Positions 35,542-44,576 of a stretch of 64,000 nt of DNA are shown here, piece by piece. The DNA lies in the NCBI GenBank assembly GCA_015233565.1, contig JADFXM010000004.1, forward strand, positions 1 through 64,000, in the 5' to 3' direction. The position numbers and the translations under genes are program-made. The DNA comes from Candidatus Rifleibacteriota bacterium. GTDB taxonomy: Bacteria > Muiribacteriota > Ozemobacteria > Ozemobacterales > Ozemobacteraceae. A model generated the notes under the pieces. It ran no database searches, was not told where the DNA came from, and saw only the letters and a program-made list of their open reading frames with translations. Positions within the stretch are counted from its first letter, which is position 1. Each line of letters starts with the position of its first letter.

Positions 35542-37422
35542 TTATTTTTCCAGGTTTCCAAATAATGAAAACAATATCGCAATTTCTGACCTGGAAATCA
35601 AATTTTTTCGGAACGGCTGAGAGAGATCGTCAAATTCGTTTCCAGAAAAAATTTTCATCGTTTTCTCCGAAAAAACACCCTTTTTTTCCGGAGGAATATT
35701 CAACGGAAGCTTCAAGGATTCAAGATAACCTGTCTGCACCATCAAATCCTTTTCACGTTGGGCATAACCGTAATAATGAATCTCATTTTCAAGTGATTCA
35801 ATCTGATCCAGGTTTTTTAATCCGGAAGAAAAAGCTTCTTCCAGCAAAATTTGCAAGTCCTTATATAATATCCCCGGTCGCTGCAAAAATTCAAGCAATG
35901 TAACCTGCTTTTTCAGATTTCCAGTTCCGGTGGAACTAAGTTTCTCAATTAGTGACACGGTGGGATTAATTTTGGTTTCGGAAAGCTTCTGAAACTCTGA
36001 ATTTATTTCTCCAACCCAGGAAGAAATGGTCTTATATCGCTCTTCTGGAATCAAACCAGCTTGAAAACTATCATCCAAAAGCCGTTTTTCAGCAGTATCC
36101 TCCCTCAGGCTTAGGCGAAATTCAGCATGGGCTGGAGTAATTCGATATGGTTCGGGGTGATCCCAACCTGCTAAATCATCAATCAAAACCCCGAGATAGC
36201 CTTTGGTCCTGGAGGGGATAAAAGGTGGTTTCTCCAAAACAGATAATGCAGCATTTGCTCCTGCAATTAATCCTTGAGCGGCAGCTTCTTCGTATCCTGA
36301 GGTTCCGTTGATTTGGCCTGCAGAATACAGCCCAGCAACAAATCTTGACTCCAAGGTTTTGTGAAAAGAAAGCGGAGCTAGCGCATCATATTCAATCGCA
36401 TATCCATATCTCAAAATTTTTGCCTCCTCCAACCCTGGAACAGAGTGGATAACCTCCTCCTGAGAAAAAGGAGGCATGCTGGTAGTAAGGCCTTGCAAAT
36501 ACATTTCGGGTGAATCCCTTCCTTCGGGTTCCACAAAAATCTGATGCTGTGTTTGATTTGGGAACTTCAACACCTTTCGATCTATGGAAGGGCAGTGTTT
36601 AGGACCCACATTAGTTATATTCGCCAAAACTAAAGGGCTGTGTTTCAAATTTCTCCGAACCGCTTCGATTGTTTCAGGGGAAGTGAAGGTTAGAAAACAG
36701 CTCATTTGGTTTTCAAGAATTCGCCCACGATTTTCCCACAAAAAGCCACCGGAATTGGAATCCCCTGGCATTTCGGTCATTTTTGAAAAATTAAGACTAA
36801 AACGATTAACTCGTGGAGGAGTTGCAGTTTGAAGTCTCCTCAAAGGAATTCCAATTTCAGAAAGTGATTTTGACAGGAATTCGGACGAACGACACTGATG
36901 AGGTCCTCCGCAATATGATATTGGCCCGACTATTATTTTCCCATTGAGATATGTACCAGTAGCTAGAATCAACTTTTCGCAAAAAAATTCAATACCGTTT
37001 TCGATTTTAACAGAGTGAATACGTCCGTTCTGTAAAAGAATATCCGTTACATTTCCTTGCCTGATAGTCAAATTGGGGGTTTGAAACAACTTTTTTAACA
37101 TATTTTGCCGATAACAAATTTTATCTGCCTGCGCCCTTCTTGCCCTTACAGCAGGGCCTCGAGAAGTGTTAAGCCATTTTAGTTGAAGACAGGTTTCATC
37201 AATAGTTTTCGGCATCTCACCACCTAAAACCCCAATTTCTCTAACAAGATGGCCTTTTCCTGGCCCTCCAATGCTTGGGTTACATGGCATCAAGGCTACG
37301 GTCGACAGATCAAGGGTAATTAAAAGGGTTTTCTGGCCCAATCTCGAAGAAGCAAAAGCCGCTTCTGTGCCAGCATGACCTGCTCCAACAACAATTACCG
37401 GATAATACTCATTTTTTGTCAT
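35542..37422 (-). CDS. MnmG-like protein, copy 2 (divergent paralogue)
   Basis: This 626-aa protein is clearly MnmG-family: VVGAGHAG, Cys47 in MPCNPSIGG, the intact SRGPAVRARRAQAD block, GPKHCPSIDRK and GYEEAAAQG. It differs from copy 1 in three ways: the TGTPPR motif reads TATPPR, YEGYI is HYYGYA, and the C-terminal MnmE/tRNA-binding helical domain is reshaped, ending ISRSEIAILFSLFGNLEK. It lies directly downstream of mnmE, the canonical gidA position. The two copies may be specialised for different tRNAs or partners, or form a mixed complex. Full length and intact FAD/Cys motifs argue against a decaying copy. Confidence 0.85.
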   Translation of the reverse strand: MTKNEYYPVIVVGAGHAGTEAAFASSRLGQKTLLITLDLSTVALMPCNPSIGGPGKGHLVREIGVLGGEMPKTIDETCLQLKWLNTSRGPAVRARRAQADKICYRQNMLKKLFQTPNLTIRQGNVTDILLQNGRIHSVKIENGIEFFCEKLILATGTYLNGKIIVGPISYCGGPHQCRSSEFLSKSLSEIGIPLRRLQTATPPRVNRFSLNFSKMTEMPGDSNSGGFLWENRGRILENQMSCFLTFTSPETIEAVRRNLKHSPLVLANITNVGPKHCPSIDRKVLKFPNQTQHQIFVEPEGRDSPEMYLQGLTTSMPPFSQEEVIHSVPGLEEAKILRYGYAIEYDALAPLSFHKTLESRFVAGLYSAGQINGTSGYEEAAAQGLIAGANAALSVLEKPPFIPSRTKGYLGVLIDDLAGWDHPEPYRITPAHAEFRLSLREDTAEKRLLDDSFQAGLIPEERYKTISSWVGEINSEFQKLSETKINPTVSLIEKLSSTGTGNLKKQVTLLEFLQRPGILYKDLQILLEEAFSSGLKNLDQIESLENEIHYYGYAQREKDLMVQTGYLESLKLPLNIPPEKKGVFSEKTMKIFSGNEFDDLSQPFRKNLISRSEIAILFSLFGNLEK

Positions 37423-37468
37423 AACCCATTATCCTCGGGCCATTTTTGAAATTAACTGAAAAATCAAA

Positions 37469-38854
37469 CTATTTACCGATGCAAAATTTTTCAAATATTC
37501 GATCAAGCATATTTGGATCAAAAGATTCGCCTGTCACCATACCAAGATGGCGAATTGTATCGTTTAGTTCAACTGCTAGCATATCGTGAAAAATAACTCT
37601 GATACCACTAATCAGTCTTTCAAGAGATTCGAGAGCGCATTCCAAGGAAGAAATCTGCTGAGCCCCCAAATAAACCAATTCTTCGAGGCTTCCAAGGCCC
37701 TGCTCTCTGATCACTTCCTCAATCAAATTCAGCAAGTTTTGGGTTCCTTCCCCGGATAATGCTGAAATCCTAATTGCCTTAAAATCTTTCATTTCTTCGA
37801 TGTCATCTTTTTTTAAAGAAAATTTAAAGTCCGATTTGTTTAAAGCCAAAATTGCCAGCTTTTGGGAAGCTTTAATACTTTGGATGACTTTTCGATCCTC
37901 GTTCGTCAAAGGCCGCGACGAGTCGATTACTCCAATAATCAGAAAAGCATCTTTTAATGCCGAATTTGTTCGTTCAATTCCTATTGCCTCTATTGAATCG
38001 CTGGGATTTCGAATTCCCGCGGTGTCAATTAACCTAGTTGGGAACGGGCCGATGTTAAATTGCTCTTCGATTGTGTCACGAGTGGTTCCGGGGTGGGGAG
38101 TTACAATAGCTCTCTCTCTTCCTATTATTGAGTTAAGTAAGCTTGATTTCCCAGTATTTGGGCACCCCATGAATACAATAGGCAGTCCTTTTGCAATCAT
38201 TCCACCATTCCGAGCAGAAATGATGAATTTGGATAGCCAATTTTTTACTTCAACACAATCCTCTTCAAATTTCTGAAAATCGATCTCTTCGATAGAATCT
38301 TCCGGGAAGCTCAGTGCAGCTTCAAGCTGAGTCAAATATTCAATCAGGATGGACCGATAATTCTTGACCTTTTCGGATGGAAGCCCGGAAAGTTGCTCCA
38401 GCGCAATTCTGGCCTGAGAAATTGATTGCGCAGAAAGGATTTGTGCTGTAGCCTCTACTTCAAGAAGGCCAACTTTCCCATTCAGGAAAGCCCTTCTGAT
38501 GAATTCTCCAGGTTCGGCTTCCCGAGCTCCAGCTCGAAAGAGGGAAGCTAAGACAGCCGACATAATAATCGGATTGCCGTGGGTCGAAATTTCCGCACAG
38601 TCTTCTCCGGTAAATGAGCGAGGGTTAAGCCAAGTTGTCACTAAAACTTGGTCAAGAGGTCTTTTATCGTCAAAAGAAACAATATTTCCGTGAAAAACCG
38701 AAAAGGAAGCGGGGAATTCCCGCTTCCCAGACATTCTAAATACTTTTTTCAGGATTGAAAAAGTATCAGATCCTGATAATCTTATTATTCCAAGAGCCGA
38801 CTTTCCATTTGGGGTTGCAATGGCGGCAATTGTGTCAATCTTCGGTGTTATCAT
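37469..38854 (-). CDS. mnmE: tRNA modification GTPase
   Basis: This protein of about 461 aa has the N-terminal tetrahydrofolate-binding domain (TIAAIATPNGKSALGIIRLSG), the G domain (G1 GCPNTGKSS, G2 GTTRDT, G3 DTAG, G4 NKSD) and the invariant C-terminal FCIGK. It partners MnmG in wobble-uridine modification. The start is uncertain: the ATG at 38854 is flanked too closely by GGAGG, and a GTG at 38878 is possible. Either one overlaps the end of jag. Confidence 0.93.
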   Translation of the reverse strand: MITPKIDTIAAIATPNGKSALGIIRLSGSDTFSILKKVFRMSGKREFPASFSVFHGNIVSFDDKRPLDQVLVTTWLNPRSFTGEDCAEISTHGNPIIMSAVLASLFRAGAREAEPGEFIRRAFLNGKVGLLEVEATAQILSAQSISQARIALEQLSGLPSEKVKNYRSILIEYLTQLEAALSFPEDSIEEIDFQKFEEDCVEVKNWLSKFIISARNGGMIAKGLPIVFMGCPNTGKSSLLNSIIGRERAIVTPHPGTTRDTIEEQFNIGPFPTRLIDTAGIRNPSDSIEAIGIERTNSALKDAFLIIGVIDSSRPLTNEDRKVIQSIKASQKLAILALNKSDFKFSLKKDDIEEMKDFKAIRISALSGEGTQNLLNLIEEVIREQGLGSLEELVYLGAQQISSLECALESLERLISGIRVIFHDMLAVELNDTIRHLGMVTGESFDPNMLDRIFEKFCIGK

Positions 38855-39749
38855 CCTCCATAAAAACCGGAACCGCACGAACTGGTCCCTGTGCCTTTCC
38901 CGCGGGGGCCTTGAATTGTGGAGGTTTTGCCGCGTGATTTCTGCGTGGGGAAATTACAACTCTTCTCATTGGTTCGATTCCGCGTGAAAAAGTTTCCACT
39001 CCAGGTCGATCTTTTAATGCCAAATGAATTGTTCTGCGATCGATGGTTGACATAGGCTCGAGTTCAACCTGTTGTCCGCTATCCAGGGCTTTTCTATACA
39101 TTCGGTTGGCAAGCATGAGAAGACCCTTAAATCTTTGGTCCCGATAGCCCTGAGCGTCGAGAAGAATTCTTACACGCTCAGTCGCTTGTCCTTTGTTGGC
39201 AATGATATTCAAAACATACTGAAGGGCATCCAAGGTTTTCCCATGCTTTCCGATAAATTGGGCAATAAGCTTGTGTTGGACATCAATAACCCAATACCCA
39301 TTGTCAACTCTTTCATCGATAGTCAAATCGGGAATATCTACTATTCCAGCAACCTTTCGAACTATCTCCAATATTAATTCATGTCCCGGGTGATCTTTGA
39401 TAACCAGATTTGAAACAGGTTTCGCAGGATCGGCATTCAGGTATTCTTTTTCGTCCTGAGGGTTAAAAGCACTGGCTGTTTGTGAAACTTCACCTTCATC
39501 CACAAAATCTTTTTCTGCAAAAGTGCTGTCCTTTGCTTCGACAACCACTTCTGGAGCTTTTTCGACCGGAGAATTTTCAAGTGTAAAACTGATTTTCACC
39601 TCGGGAGTGCCTACCACCCCAAAAATTCCTCTGGTTGGCGCGGAAAGAATGTTTTCTGCAACAATCCTTTCGCCAGGTTTCAATTCCTGTTTGGCCAGTG
39701 CACGAACTTCGTCTTGTGATTTTGCTGTAATTTCAATAACTCTCTTCAT
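38835..39749 (-). CDS. jag: Jag/KhpB RNA-binding protein
   Basis: This 304-aa protein has the Jag_N domain (residues 1-55, including PTRGIFGVVG), an acidic linker, a KH domain with the IGKHGKTLDALQYVLNII motif and an R3H domain (RRTIHLALKDRPGVETFSRG). A basic tail with Arg, Pro and Lys follows. KhpB/Jag binds RNA and is linked to cell division and envelope regulation in Gram-positives. It overlaps yidC by four bases (ATGA), with AAGGAGG upstream, the standard yidC-jag pair. Confidence 0.93.
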   Translation of the reverse strand: MKRVIEITAKSQDEVRALAKQELKPGERIVAENILSAPTRGIFGVVGTPEVKISFTLENSPVEKAPEVVVEAKDSTFAEKDFVDEGEVSQTASAFNPQDEKEYLNADPAKPVSNLVIKDHPGHELILEIVRKVAGIVDIPDLTIDERVDNGYWVIDVQHKLIAQFIGKHGKTLDALQYVLNIIANKGQATERVRILLDAQGYRDQRFKGLLMLANRMYRKALDSGQQVELEPMSTIDRRTIHLALKDRPGVETFSRGIEPMRRVVISPRRNHAAKPPQFKAPAGKAQGPVRAVPVFMEDDNTED

Positions 39750-41452
39750 TTAGAAGTCTTTTCCTCCTTACTCGCTGCCATAATTTTATTGGCTTGAAAT
39801 TGCTGAAATAATCCAATAATGCTGCTGGTAAACCAATAAACAAGCAAGCCGGAAGGCAGATACCATGTTACAACGAACATAAACATCGGCATGAAAGCCA
39901 TCATTTGTTGTTGCTGTGGATCGGAATTCGGCGTTTGTCCCTGTTGGTAATACATCAAGGCAGCAATTGAAATCGGTAGAATCAATAATGGATCTGGTTT
40001 TGAGAGATCCGACATCCATAAAAATGGGGTTTTCCTAAGTTCGACAGCTATATTAATAGTATTATACAAAGCAATTAAAACAGGAAGTTGAAGAAGCATC
40101 GGAAGACAACCACCAAGTGGATTTACTTGATGTTTTTGGTATAATTTCAGGACTTCCTCGTTGAATTTTTGAGTATCATCACGGTAGCGGTCTTTGAGAT
40201 CCTGGACCATGGGTTGGATTTTTTGAACCTGAACCATAGATTTAGTCTGTTTTATAGTTAGGGGATACAAAAGCATCCGAACGACAATTGTCAGGAAAAT
40301 TATAGATAATCCATAGTTGGGAAAAAGACCATTGAAAAACTGCAGAATTCGCAACAATACTGTGCTAAGGAAACCATAATCGGTAACCTTCTCACGCCCA
40401 ACTGCAGCCAATTCATCAAGAATTTTTGGACCAAAATAAAAATTGAATTTAAAAGGCTTTACTCCCTTTGTCTTAAGTGAAAAAGGAGGCAAAGTTAAAC
40501 CTACAACATTACCTTGAATGACTTCTCCATGGGCAGAGGTTTTCTTTCCATCAACTGTGGAAATTTCAACAGGCTCTGCGAAAATTTTTACCGCAGTGTT
40601 GGCATCCATTAAAGCACAAAAATAATTTGTTTTAATTCCCGCTCCGCTAAATGTTTCAACCGAAGCAGCTTTTAAAAGGTCAGCTTCCGTCTGGAAGTTT
40701 GTAACAACACTAGGCTTAAGAGCAAAAAAGGTAGGTTTAACAATCGGGTCAAGAAAAATCCCAGGACCAAATCGATAACTTAAAGCCCCTATCTCCTCAC
40801 CACCAACCAGAACCTCTTTGTCACCAACGTTGGTTACAATAACTTCTGTTTCAAAGTCATATCCAAAATCAGAGAAAAAGTATCTTTTAAGAATGTTTAT
40901 TCCTTTGGGGGAAGCGTTGGGAGTGGCGACTACAACTATTTTTCCCTGAGGTCCATCTTCGAGTTGGAATGAATAGCTATCATTTGTTGGTAGAGAGGTC
41001 TTTCCTGAGGCAAAATCTACTCTAAAGGGGAGCATCCCTGAAGTAGCAATGTTATATCCGTGATCAAGGATAATTGGTGGATAAAGATTCTCTTCGAAGT
41101 TTTTTCCTTTAAGGTAATAGAAAGCGATATCCCCTGTTTTGCTTGTCAACAGAATCCTTACTTTGGGGGTTTCGATCTGAACGTCAGGTAAACCATCACC
41201 ATCTTTGTCCGCAATTTCTACATTTCCACGGTAGACATTGTAGACTTTTCTTCCTTCGGTTGAGGACTTTGAAAACGGAGTTTCGTTTTTTATTTCAGAA
41301 GTCGGAGTGCTTGCAATCTCCGCACACAAAAACCCTGATGAAACAAAGAAAAAGAAAAAAGCCGTAAAGAAAACAAAAAAAGAATTTTTTAACAGGCTGG
41401 AAATCTCGGACTTTACCCAAAAATCCCGGCCACACCGGTAACCTGTAAGCAC
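39746..41452 (-). CDS. yidC: Membrane protein insertase YidC
   Basis: This 568-aa protein starts at a GTG with GGAGG six bases upstream. It has an N-terminal TM (about 22-44), a large periplasmic beta domain as in Gram-negative YidC (about 60-340), then the conserved five-TM insertase core from NYGLSIIFLTIVVRMLLYPLTIKQ to the C-terminal Lys tail. The periplasmic domain supports a diderm host. It inserts and folds inner-membrane proteins alone or with Sec. Confidence 0.95.
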   Translation of the reverse strand: MLTGYRCGRDFWVKSEISSLLKNSFFVFFTAFFFFFVSSGFLCAEIASTPTSEIKNETPFSKSSTEGRKVYNVYRGNVEIADKDGDGLPDVQIETPKVRILLTSKTGDIAFYYLKGKNFEENLYPPIILDHGYNIATSGMLPFRVDFASGKTSLPTNDSYSFQLEDGPQGKIVVVATPNASPKGINILKRYFFSDFGYDFETEVIVTNVGDKEVLVGGEEIGALSYRFGPGIFLDPIVKPTFFALKPSVVTNFQTEADLLKAASVETFSGAGIKTNYFCALMDANTAVKIFAEPVEISTVDGKKTSAHGEVIQGNVVGLTLPPFSLKTKGVKPFKFNFYFGPKILDELAAVGREKVTDYGFLSTVLLRILQFFNGLFPNYGLSIIFLTIVVRMLLYPLTIKQTKSMVQVQKIQPMVQDLKDRYRDDTQKFNEEVLKLYQKHQVNPLGGCLPMLLQLPVLIALYNTINIAVELRKTPFLWMSDLSKPDPLLILPISIAALMYYQQGQTPNSDPQQQQMMAFMPMFMFVVTWYLPSGLLVYWFTSSIIGLFQQFQANKIMAASKEEKTSK

Positions 41453-41486
41453 TTTTTTCCTCCAGAATATAAATTAGCCAAGCAAA

Positions 41487-41759
41487 TCAGGGAACCGGGT
41501 CATCTCCGCCGGGGTTGAACGGATTACATCTAAAAATTCTGTACAGCCCCAAAGCCCAGCCCTTAACGAAACCATACCTAGTGATGGCTTCATGGGTATA
41601 TCTTGAACAACTCGGGTGAAAACGGCAAATATCCCCCAGTACCGGCGAAAAAGTTTTTTGGTATAACCTGATTAAAATCAAACTTGTTCGTGCCGGTAAA
41701 GAAAAAATTTTTCTGAAAAGGGGGTATATTAGAATCATCTCCCTGTCGTATAGGGACAA
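41487..41759 (-). CDS. yidD: Membrane insertion efficiency factor YidD
   Basis: This protein of up to 90 aa has the family motif [28 protein letters not shown] and [17 protein letters not shown]. An amphipathic N-terminal helix supports membrane association. The start may be the TTG at 41759, two bases after the rnpA stop, or the ATG at 41738. It helps YidC-dependent insertion and lies in the usual rnpA-yidD-yidC order. Confidence 0.93.
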   Translation of the reverse strand: MSLYDREMILIYPLFRKIFSLPARTSLILIRLYQKTFSPVLGDICRFHPSCSRYTHEAITRYGFVKGWALGLYRIFRCNPFNPGGDDPVP

Positions 41760-41761
41760 CG

Positions 41762-42106
41762 TCAGTTTTCACCCTTCAGCCGATTTTCCCGGATCCAGCG
41801 AATAGTTGATTCAAAAGCTCCTTTGAGGATGAAATAGCCATATTCTTCGTAAGGTCGATAAGGACTTACGACAAGCTCAAAACCAGAAATCCTCTCAGGA
41901 AACAGTCGAATAATTTCGCGTATTCGACGGCGAAAAAGATTTCGCGCGACCGCATTTCCCAGTTTTTTTGGTGTAAGCAAACCGAACCTGAAATCTTTTC
42001 CATTTACCAATCGAAAATAAAAACCTATCCCGTTTTTATAAACACGGGATTTCTCCGCGAATACCGAATCAAAATCAGCCTTTTTCTTTAAAGTGGCGTA
42101 TTGCAC
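41762..42106 (-). CDS. rnpA: Ribonuclease P protein component
   Basis: This is a 114-aa basic protein. It has the RNase P protein signature in [19 protein letters not shown], preceded by [13 protein letters not shown], and the usual central aromatic patch (FYFRLV). The start is a GTG nine bases after the rpmH stop. With the RNase P RNA (not in this window) it matures tRNA 5' ends. Confidence 0.92.
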   Translation of the reverse strand: MQYATLKKKADFDSVFAEKSRVYKNGIGFYFRLVNGKDFRFGLLTPKKLGNAVARNLFRRRIREIIRLFPERISGFELVVSPYRPYEEYGYFILKGAFESTIRWIRENRLKGEN

Positions 42107-42115
42107 GCCAAAACA

Positions 42116-42250
42116 TCAAAGACAGATCTTTTTTCGACCACAAAGTCGTCGTCTTTTCAAAACCTTGCGTCCAGAAACTGTGGCCATTCTTTTTCGAAAG
42201 CCATGGGTCTTTTGTCTCTTTCTTTTGTTTGGATTGTAAGTGAAACTCAT
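42116..42250 (-). CDS. rpmH: 50S ribosomal protein L34
   Basis: This 44-aa, very basic protein, read directly from the minus strand, begins [20 protein letters not shown], then [15 protein letters not shown], the L34 signature (QPxxRKRxxxHGFRxRM). AGGAG lies seven bases before the ATG. It heads the rpmH-rnpA-yidD-yidC-jag-mnmE operon and is driven by the promoter at 42291-42319. Confidence 0.95.
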   Translation of the reverse strand: MSFTYNPNKRKRQKTHGFRKRMATVSGRKVLKRRRLCGRKKICL

Positions 42251-42290
42251 ATTAATCTCCTAATAACAGAATCTACGATTATAGCCTTCA

Positions 42291-42319
42291 ACTATATACA
42301 TTTTTTTGTCGGATGTCAA
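42291..42319 (-). promoter_or_regulatory. Sigma-70 promoter of the rpmH operon
   Basis: On the minus strand there is a perfect TTGACA (42314-42319), a 17-bp spacer and TATAGT (42291-42296), about 40 bp before the rpmH ATG. A second TATAAT follows 7 bp after the -10 but has no spaced -35. No dnaA gene adjoins; transcription diverges here from the STAS gene. Confidence 0.75.
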
Positions 42320-42438
42320 GAAGGAAATGCGGCTTTGTACAATAAGTAGTATAACACAAAAAATTCCACTTGCTAAAAATGCTTCTTTTCTTTAAAATTA
42401 AATTTAATCACTGGAATAATCTAGAGGTTGAGCGAATT

Positions 42439-42777
42439 ATGAAAATTGAATTAAATTCATTGGGAAATGTTTATTTATTTACCCTTCATGGAAGTTTGGA
42501 TTACACAGCTTCTTTAAAATTACTTGATGCTGTCACCCCACACATTGGCATTTCAGGCCAGAAAATACTTCTGGATTTTTCGGAAGTATCACTCGTTAAC
42601 TCAATGGGATACGTCATGCTTCTCCGGTTACTCAAAGCTTCTCAAACAAATGGAAGCCTATTAAAGTTTTGTAATCTCCAAGGGGTCACCCGTGAAAGTT
42701 TTGAATTGATGCGCTTCGATGATTTCAAGCAAGCAACTTCAAGCCGTGATGAAGTTTTAAAAACACTTCAAGCATAA
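42439..42777 (+). CDS. STAS-domain protein (anti-sigma factor antagonist-like)
   Basis: This is a 112-aa protein from the ATG of MKIELNSLGNVYLFTLHGSLD; the longer frame to 42370 has no site, whereas AGAGGTTGAG precedes this ATG. It has the SpoIIAA/STAS layout, with the phospho-acceptor loop in SLVNSMGYVML and Ser55 at the expected position, although the usual Asp-Ser is Asn-Ser. Such proteins are switched by phosphorylation and bind anti-sigma kinases or other partners. No kinase or phosphatase is nearby. The next gene starts 14 bp downstream. Confidence 0.8.
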   Translation: MKIELNSLGNVYLFTLHGSLDYTASLKLLDAVTPHIGISGQKILLDFSEVSLVNSMGYVMLLRLLKASQTNGSLLKFCNLQGVTRESFELMRFDDFKQATSSRDEVLKTLQA

Positions 42778-42791
42778 AATTTTCCAAAAAA

Positions 42792-43601
42792 ATGAAACTA
42801 TACATCGTTGGTGACGCAGAAGGAATTGGAGGGGTCGTATCTCCTAATCAGATTTCTAATTCTGAAGATTGGGAAACTGAAACTATCAGACGGCAGTTCA
42901 CTGATGAAATTTGTGCAGTTTGCGCAGGGGCTTTCGAAGGTGGAGTCAACGAAATTTACGTCAATGATTTCCATGGCAATGGAAGAAACATCATAATAGA
43001 AAGGCTCCCGCAACAAATTCTTTTAATCCGTGGAGAGTTTCGACCCACTTCCGGTTTCGATCTCCTGGATGAATCTTTTTCCGGGATTATCTTTCTTGGG
43101 GCTCATGCCCGAACAGGGTCCTGGGCCAGTATTATCCCTCATACTTATTCTGAAAAGGTTAACTTTGAAATATTTGGCCAACCTGTTGGCGAATTTGACA
43201 TTTTGTCTTTACTTGCTGGAGAATTTAAAGTTCCGACCATTCTGGTCTCTGGAGATGCAAAAACAATTGAACAAGCTAAAACCAATCTTCCTTTTACCCA
43301 GATGGTCACATCGAAATATGCACTTTCTCACAATGCCGCAATATGTGTTCATCCAAAAAAAATATGCACTGAGTTGCGAAATAAAACCAGAATTGCACTT
43401 AAAAACCTTTCTTCAATAGAACCCCCTGCAATCGTGCCACCAATCCAACTAACAATCAATTTAAAAGATATTAAGTTCGTTGAGAAAGTCATGTGGATTC
43501 CTGGATTGAAAAGAACAAAAGAGGATGTTTTTGAGTTCATTGGTAGCGACATGCGGCAAATTGCACATGTGATATATGGAATAACCATCCTTACCTCTTG
43601 A
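42792..43601 (+). CDS. M55-family D-aminopeptidase (DppA-like)
   Basis: This is a 269-aa zinc peptidase of family M55. The metal and catalytic positions known from DppA are all present: Asp8 and Glu10 in GDAEGIGG, His61 in NDFHGNGRN, His105 in GAHARTG, His117 in IPHTYS and Glu134 in VGEFD. These enzymes release N-terminal D-amino acids and may help recycle peptidoglycan peptides. It follows the STAS gene by 14 bp, with a poor ribosome site. Whether it works with the peptide-binding proteins at 9.8 and 17.9 kb is unknown. Confidence 0.85.
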   Translation: MKLYIVGDAEGIGGVVSPNQISNSEDWETETIRRQFTDEICAVCAGAFEGGVNEIYVNDFHGNGRNIIIERLPQQILLIRGEFRPTSGFDLLDESFSGIIFLGAHARTGSWASIIPHTYSEKVNFEIFGQPVGEFDILSLLAGEFKVPTILVSGDAKTIEQAKTNLPFTQMVTSKYALSHNAAICVHPKKICTELRNKTRIALKNLSSIEPPAIVPPIQLTINLKDIKFVEKVMWIPGLKRTKEDVFEFIGSDMRQIAHVIYGITILTS

Positions 43602-43793
43602 CCAAAATTTGGCTTTTATGATTAGACGGTTGAGTTTCTTGCAATATTGTAGAAAAATTGAACGTTGGTTGAAGAGAAATTCTGGCACAAACACTGTTGT
43701 GAAATATTTTGCAAACGAAAATTTGCTGGTTTTGCAAGAATTTCAACTCTTGGGTTTGAAAAACTCAAGAAAGTCTTTTCAGAATTGATACTC

Positions 43794-44567
43794 ATGCTAG
43801 GGTTAGAGCAAGTTCATTGTATTCTCTCTGGTTTTGGAAAAACAAAATTCCCTCTTTCCTCGCCGCAAAAATCAAATTTTAGAGCTTTCGCGAAATTTGA
43901 GAATACTACCCCTATCCAAATATTTCTTCACAGTTTAATTGCTATTAACCTAAAAAATGTTTATCTTTCAATCCCTCCAGCTTGTTTTGAAAAAGATTTC
44001 CCTCTTCCGTACATAGAGCCATCAAGGGTAAGCATATTCTCCGAATCTTCCGACCAACTTGAAAATACATTTCTGTTGCTGAAAAAACTCCCTGGAAATG
44101 ATTTTTTCTTCTTTTCCGCAGCGGATCTTCCTTTTATTGATAAAGACGAAATTTTGGAAATGATTACTTTTGCCAAAAAGTTGAATTCCTTTTCAATTCC
44201 CCTTGTTCCTGTGCCATTAATTCCTGAAAAAAGCAGGAAGAATTCGATTCGCTTCAAAGAAGGTGAGTTCACAGCTGGCCAGGCTTTTTCCGGTCCAATC
44301 GGAAAAGCTATTGATAGTGATTTTTTGAACAAAATTGAAAGAGTAATTACCTCTCCATGGGACTTCCTTAAAAAACAAAGCCCAGGATTTCTTTTTAGAG
44401 CGACGCTTGGAAAAATTTCTTTAAAAGAAGTTGAAAAGATGATATCCAAGTATTTGGAATACCCGATGAGTTTTTATTTGTGCAAGAACTCGGGTTTTGC
44501 ACGAAATCTTTCTACTTTCGAAAATCATATTGAGGCTAAACCCATTTTTACACTTGAAGGAAGGTAA
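43794..44567 (+). CDS. MobA-like nucleotidyltransferase-family protein
   Basis: This 257-aa protein starts at the ATG at 43794; the frame also runs back to a TTG at 43665, and neither has a clear ribosome site. It resembles the NTP-transferase (MobA-like) fold. A degenerate N-terminal nucleotide loop (SGFGKTKFPL) is followed by the metal-binding SAADLPFIDKDEI and KNSIRFKEGEFTAGQAF, the substrate-side motif of this group. The normal LAGGxSxRMG loop is not intact, so catalysis is uncertain. Position just before a GT2-methyltransferase suggests supply of an activated sugar or other precursor. Confidence 0.6.
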   Translation: MLGLEQVHCILSGFGKTKFPLSSPQKSNFRAFAKFENTTPIQIFLHSLIAINLKNVYLSIPPACFEKDFPLPYIEPSRVSIFSESSDQLENTFLLLKKLPGNDFFFFSAADLPFIDKDEILEMITFAKKLNSFSIPLVPVPLIPEKSRKNSIRFKEGEFTAGQAFSGPIGKAIDSDFLNKIERVITSPWDFLKKQSPGFLFRATLGKISLKEVEKMISKYLEYPMSFYLCKNSGFARNLSTFENHIEAKPIFTLEGR

Positions 44568-44576
44568 CCCAATAAC

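Noticed and set aside
43686..43703. Possible sigma-54 promoter (TGGCAC near 43686)
   Set aside because: The -12 GC is missing at the required spacing, so it does not fit the -24/-12 consensus.
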